The position numbers were made by a program, and so were the translations under genes. DNA of 8,416 nucleotides, taken from an uncultured Saprospiraceae bacterium (GTDB lineage: Bacteria > Bacteroidota > Bacteroidia > Chitinophagales > Saprospiraceae). Location: NCBI GenBank assembly GCA_937127195.1, contig CAKZLT010000013.1, forward strand, positions 1-8,416, written 5' to 3'. Positions 6,021 through 8,416 of this stretch are shown one piece after another; the first letter of the stretch is position 1, and every line of letters starts with the position of its first letter. The notes below the pieces were generated by a model. It made no database searches. It was not told the origin of the DNA and saw only the letters and a program-made list of their open reading frames with translations.

Positions 6021-6527
6021 ATGAGACATAACAAAAAGTTTAATCATTTAGGTCGTAAGAAAGGGCACAGAAGAGCTTTATTAGCAAATATGGCTATTTC
6101 TATTATTGAACACAAAAGAATTACTACTACTTTAGCAAAAGCTAAGGCATTAAGAGTTTACTTAGAGCCTTTAGTAACTAAAGCAAAGGAAGATTCTGTT
6201 CATCAAAGAAGAACTGCATTCCGTTATTTACAAAATAAGGAGGCTATTAAAGAGCTTTTTGGACCAATTAGAGAGAAAGTGGGAGACCGTCCAGGCGGAT
6301 ATTTACGTATCTTCAAGATAGGTAATCGTCAGGGTGATAATGCTGAGATGGCAATTATTGAATTTGTTGATTTCAACGAAACTTTATTATCAGCTAAAGA
6401 GGAAGGCACTAAGAAACGCCGTACTCGTCGTAGCCGTAGAAGCGGTGGTAATAACGCAGCAGAAACTACAACTGAAACAACTGTTGAAGATGCGGCAGAT
6501 AATACAGAAGAAAAAACAGAAGAGTAA
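6021..6527 (+). CDS. rplQ: 50S ribosomal protein L17 (bL17) with extended C-terminus
   Basis: L17 binds 23S rRNA near the peptide exit tunnel. The product is 168 residues, longer than the roughly 120-127 of E. coli-type L17. Residues 1-118 form the usual domain: MRHNKKFNHLGRKKGHRRAL at the start, LLANMAISIIEHKRITTTLAKAK straddling 20-42, VGDRPGGYLRIFKIGNRQGD (87-106) and MAIIEFVDF at 110-118. Residues 127-168 are a low-complexity extension: a basic stretch KKRRTRRSRR (131-140) followed by a Thr/Glu/Asp-rich acidic end. Such tails are common in Bacteroidota L17. The leader lacks a properly placed Shine-Dalgarno sequence. It is the last gene of the unit; a terminator follows 40 nt after the stop. 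Confidence 0.97.
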   Translation: MRHNKKFNHLGRKKGHRRALLANMAISIIEHKRITTTLAKAKALRVYLEPLVTKAKEDSVHQRRTAFRYLQNKEAIKELFGPIREKVGDRPGGYLRIFKIGNRQGDNAEMAIIEFVDFNETLLSAKEEGTKKRRTRRSRRSGGNNAAETTTETTVEDAADNTEEKTEE

Positions 6528-6543
6528 TCTTTTAATAATTTCT

Positions 6544-6570
6544 TTTGATTGTTGTAATCTGATAATCAAA
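6544..6570 (+). other. Weak stem-loop just before the rplQ terminator
   Basis: TTTGATT (6544-6550) can pair with AATCAAA (6564-6570) around a 13-nt loop. It abuts, and shares three A residues with, the terminator hairpin that follows, so the two could compete or stack. It may be chance in AT-rich DNA. Confidence 0.25.
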
Positions 6571-6608
6571 AAAGGTGATGTAATTCTTAGAATTGCATCA
6601 CCTTTTTT
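6568..6608. terminator. Bidirectional rho-independent terminator between rplQ and eno
   Basis: A 13-bp stem, GGTGATGTAATTC (6574-6586) with GAATTGCATCACC (6590-6602), has one T-G wobble (T6581-G6595) and a TTA loop. It is preceded by six A (6568-6573) and followed by six T (6603-6608), so a U-tract is made on either strand. It ends the ribosomal operon on the + strand and can stop read-through from eno on the - strand. This is the clearest regulatory element in the window. Confidence 0.93.
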
Positions 6609-6765
6609 CATTTGATTTCTTTTTACTTGTGGATTAGTATAACGGATGATTTTTCTAAAATAGAAGCAAGAATGAATTGAAGATATTTATAATAAAAACG
6701 ATTGTGGAAAGGATAGAAGGTATTGGTTAAAACCTCCGAGATAAGATTCAATTTTCTGGTCTTAT
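6609..6765. other. Intergenic AT-rich DNA without a recognised gene
   Basis: The full gap between rplQ and eno is 334 nt (6528-6861). This central part has no credible reading frame, tRNA or promoter. A 6-bp inverted repeat (ATAAGA at 6741-6746, TCTTAT at 6760-6765) and a GGTTAAAACC palindrome (6725-6734) are present but too short to interpret. The flanks of the gap hold the two terminators described separately. Confidence 0.6.
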
Positions 6766-6840
6766 AAAAAAAACAATTGACAATGAACAATTAATTTACC
6801 ACAGTTATTGGCGAAAATCAAAAGTCATTGTCAATTGTTT
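6766..6840 (-). terminator. Probable eno terminator: 16-bp stem with U8 tract
   Basis: The arms 6771-6786 (AAACAATTGACAATGA) and 6825-6840 (TCATTGTCAATTGTTT) are perfect reverse complements of 16 bp, separated by 38 nt. Read on the - strand, the stem is followed by eight U (A run 6766-6773, overlapping the stem by three). It starts 21 nt after the eno stop. The loop is long for an intrinsic terminator, so efficiency is uncertain, but the position, the stem and the U-tract all agree. Confidence 0.65.
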
Positions 6841-6857
6841 ATGTCAATTTTCAATTA
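6773..6857. repeat. Degenerate 7-base tandem repeats in opposite orientation
   Basis: On the left, three units run head to tail: ACAATTG, ACAATGA, ACAATTA (6773-6793). On the right, related units run in the opposite orientation: TCATTGT, CAATTGT, TTATGT, CAATTTT, CAATTA (6825-6857). The two arrays make the stem of the eno terminator. Similar CAATTG/CAATGA heptamer strings occur, as I recall, in intergenic DNA of many Bacteroidota and cyanobacteria; no search was made here. Confidence 0.55.
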
Positions 6858-6861
6858 AAAA

Positions 6862-8139
6862 CTATCGAATTCTACCGTTGAAGATAGCTGAAGAACCTAA
6901 TTCTTCTTCAATACGTAGTAATTGATTATATTTTGCGATACGGTCAGAACGAGAAGCAGAACCTGTTTTGATTTGACCTGTATTCAAAGCAACTGCCAAA
7001 TCTGCGATTGTTGTATCTTCTGTTTCACCCGAACGATGACTCATAACTGAAGTGAATGAATTTTGCTTAGCCAAGCTAACCGCATTAATGGTTTCTGTCA
7101 AAGAACCAATTTGGTTAACTTTAATAAGAATAGAATTTGCTGATTTTTCGTCGATGCCACGTTGCAAACGTTTCACATTCGTAACAAACAAATCATCTCC
7201 AACCAATTGAACATCATTACCAATTGAGGCATTCAATGCTGCCCAACTAGCCCAATCATCCTCATCCAAACCATCTTCAATAGAAACGATAGGATATTTT
7301 TTAGTCCAATCCGTCCAATAATCAACCATTTGAGCAGGAGTTAATTTATCTCCAGTTGATTTATGGAAGTGATAAACATTTTCTTCAGCCAAATAGAACT
7401 CAGAAGCTGCTGCATCCATTGCAATGAAAACATCTTCACCTGGGCGGTATCCAGCTTTTTCGATAGCACGCAAAATAGTTTCCAATGCTTCTACATTAGA
7501 ACCTAAATTTGGTGCAAAACCACCTTCATCACCTACATTTGTAGAGTGACCACCTGCTTGTAATACTTTTTTCAAGTTATGGAAAATCTCTACGCCCATT
7601 CTCAAAGACTCCGAAAAACTATCTGCACCACTAGGCACAATCATAAATTCTTGGAAGTCGATACTGTTATCAGCGTGACTACCACCATTGATAATATTCA
7701 TCATCGGAGTTGGTAAAATGTGCGCATTTACACCACCTACATAACGATACAAAGGCTGTCCTACCTCCTGAGCTGCTGCCTTAGCTGTTGCCAAAGAAAC
7801 ACCCAAAATAGCATTTGCACCTAGTTTACCCTTATTTTCAGTACCATCAAGCTCAATCATTGCATCATCAATGTCTCTTTGGTCAAGGACACTCATTCCA
7901 ATCAATTCTTCACCGATAGCAGTTTCTATATTATCAATAGCTTTCAAAACACCTTTTCCCAAAAAACGGCTTTTGTCACCATCTCTTAATTCCACAGCTT
8001 CGTGCTTTCCTGTCGATGCGCCAGAAGGAACTGCAGCGCGCCCTACGATACCATTTTCAGTAATTACATCTACTTCTACTGTTGGATTTCCACGAGAATC
8101 CAATATTTGTCTTGCTCTTATGTCAATAATTCCACTCAT
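6862..8139 (-). CDS. eno: Enolase (phosphopyruvate hydratase)
   Basis: Enolase interconverts 2-phosphoglycerate and phosphoenolpyruvate in glycolysis and gluconeogenesis; it is a cytoplasmic magnesium-dependent dimer or octamer. The 425-residue product is full length. It opens with IIDIRARQILDSRGNPTVEV and the catalytic loop SGASTG (39-44). Catalytic and metal residues are all visible: H155 in GGSHADN, E164 in DFQEFM, E205 in GDEGGFAPN, the Mg ligands D242 (AMDAAA), E288 (SIEDG) and D315 (LVGDD), the general base K340 in ILIKVNQIGS, the MSHRSGET motif (366-373), and K391. The ending RSDRIAKYNQLLRIEEELG is typical. The ATG at 8139 has an A/G-rich leader without a Shine-Dalgarno core. The stop is TAG at 6864-6862. 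It converges on the ribosomal operon and appears to be a single-gene unit with its own terminator. Confidence 0.99.
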   Translation of the reverse strand: MSGIIDIRARQILDSRGNPTVEVDVITENGIVGRAAVPSGASTGKHEAVELRDGDKSRFLGKGVLKAIDNIETAIGEELIGMSVLDQRDIDDAMIELDGTENKGKLGANAILGVSLATAKAAAQEVGQPLYRYVGGVNAHILPTPMMNIINGGSHADNSIDFQEFMIVPSGADSFSESLRMGVEIFHNLKKVLQAGGHSTNVGDEGGFAPNLGSNVEALETILRAIEKAGYRPGEDVFIAMDAAASEFYLAEENVYHFHKSTGDKLTPAQMVDYWTDWTKKYPIVSIEDGLDEDDWASWAALNASIGNDVQLVGDDLFVTNVKRLQRGIDEKSANSILIKVNQIGSLTETINAVSLAKQNSFTSVMSHRSGETEDTTIADLAVALNTGQIKTGSASRSDRIAKYNQLLRIEEELGSSAIFNGRIR

Positions 8140-8202
8140 GTTTCTTTCTTTTTAGTTTAACCATTTAATATTATTAAGTATTTGACATAAATGTTTGATA
8201 AC

Positions 8203-8210
8203 CAAACCTA
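8203..8210 (-). promoter_or_regulatory. Possible eno promoter -7 element
   Basis: On the - strand these bases read TAGGTTTG, an exact match to the Bacteroidota -7 consensus TAnnTTTG, 64 nt before the eno start. This would give an untranslated leader of about 55 nt. No convincing -33 TTTG box is seen at the right distance, and the match lies partly in the palindrome at 8204-8236, so it may be a by-product of that repeat. Confidence 0.25.
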
Positions 8211-8236
8211 TAAGGTTTTTAAAACCTTATAGGTTT
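8204..8236. repeat. Perfect nested palindrome upstream of eno
   Basis: AAACCTATAAGGTTTT (8204-8219) and AAAACCTTATAGGTTT (8221-8236) are exact reverse complements, 16 bp each, around one T. Each arm is itself an inverted repeat (AAACCT-ATA-AGGTTT). I recall closely similar AACCTATAAGGTT palindromes as frequent intergenic elements in Bacteroidota; this was not searched. It could be a dispersed palindromic repeat, or a terminator or protein-binding site upstream of eno. Confidence 0.75.
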
Positions 8237-8266
8237 ACATGATTAAATATGTCCAATTACTTATTC

Positions 8267-8286
8267 AGTATTTAAAAAAAAATACT
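8267..8286. repeat. Short inverted repeat around an A tract
   Basis: AGTATTT (8267-8273) and AAATACT (8280-8286) are 7-bp reverse complements flanking six A. The whole stretch 8237-8340 is AT-rich, with no reading frame or RNA gene that can be supported. The repeat may be chance. Confidence 0.3.
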
Positions 8287-8340
8287 AGAACTAATAAAAG
8301 TTTTAAAACCATACAAAAAAATTAGCTTATCATTTAATCT

Positions 8341-8416
8341 TTTTAACTGCGAAGCAGTTCAATTTGAGTAGCCATCCGCGAGTACTCGGGATAACCCGTG
8401 GTAGAAATAAGGTGGT
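8341..8416. repeat. GC-richer palindromic repeat element, cut by the window edge
   Basis: AACTGC-GAA-GCAGTT (8345-8359) is a compact 6-bp hairpin. After a TTTGAGTAGCC spacer comes a cluster with an 8-base palindrome GAGTACTC (8380-8387) and a CGGG-ATAA-CCCG hairpin (8387-8398). The composition changes sharply from the AT-rich DNA before it. The pattern of a short GAA-loop hairpin, then TTGAGTAGCC, then a hairpin ending in ACCCGTGG resembles dispersed intergenic repeats I recall from Bacteroidota genomes. There is no transposase, tRNA fold or reading frame. The right end is outside the window. Confidence 0.5.

Noticed and set aside
6390..6611. A - strand open frame of 73 codons opposite the L17 tail
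   Set aside because: It starts in the terminator and is a shadow of the low-complexity Thr/Glu/Arg codons of rplQ.
6334..6615. A + strand open frame of 93 codons overlapping the rplQ 3' end
   Set aside because: It lies in another frame of the L17 coding region, runs through the terminator, and its Leu/Lys-rich product resembles nothing known.
7871..8155. A + strand open frame of 94 codons opposite the start of eno
   Set aside because: It is antisense to the conserved enolase N-terminus and has no leader or family match.
8345..8416. tRNA or other small RNA gene at the right edge
   Set aside because: No acceptor stem, D-arm, T-arm or TTC-type loop can be drawn; the hairpins fit a palindromic repeat better.
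1..8416. CRISPR array, phage genes, transposase or defence genes
   Set aside because: No spaced repeats and no such coding sequence were found on either strand; all substantial frames are housekeeping genes.

Overview
This window is the distal half of the ribosomal protein spc operon and the whole alpha operon of a low-GC member of the Bacteroidota, followed by a convergent enolase gene. The assignment rests on four things. The gene order is rplO-secY-map-infA-rpmJ-rpsM-rpsK-rpsD-rpoA-rplQ, with map present, adk absent and rpsD sitting between rpsK and rpoA. None of the start codons has a well-placed Shine-Dalgarno sequence; AT-rich leaders replace it. L17 carries a long charged C-terminal tail. 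The intergenic palindromes are of the kind common in Bacteroidota. The class cannot be fixed from this sequence alone; the right-edge repeats recall Saprospiria/Chitinophagia-like genomes, but that is memory, not a search.

Layout: bases 1-22 are the last codons of an upstream gene, probably rpmD (L30). Bases 75-6527 hold ten genes on the + strand that look like one transcription unit: L15, the SecY translocon channel, methionine aminopeptidase, IF-1, L36, S13, S11, S4, RNA polymerase alpha and L17. L36 (3131-3247) is only 38 codons long and easily missed. A strong bidirectional intrinsic terminator (6568-6608) ends the operon. The enolase gene lies on the - strand (8139-6862) and has its own large hairpin plus U-tract (6840-6766), built from degenerate 7-base repeats. 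Upstream of eno there is a perfect 16-bp-arm nested palindrome (8204-8236), then AT-rich DNA, then the start of a GC-richer palindromic repeat that runs off the right edge.

The genes work together as the cell's growth machinery: ribosome parts from both subunits, initiation, N-terminal Met removal, membrane insertion and transcription. Enolase is a separate glycolytic unit.

Nothing among the proteins is novel. The unexplained signal is in the RNA. Most gaps between these genes are 3-52 nt and look plain, but the four gaps of 90 nt or more contain conspicuous + strand RNA folds. These are an 18-bp hairpin before secY, a multibranch fold before rpsD, a roughly 25-bp hairpin before rpoA, and a TCCTA/TAGGA hairpin carrying an orphan AGGAGG before rplQ. 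Several pairs are G-U wobbles that exist only in the sense RNA, which suggests selection on mRNA structure. They are candidates for ribosomal-protein autoregulation or mRNA processing elements. No alignment or folding program was available, so all pairings were worked out by hand.
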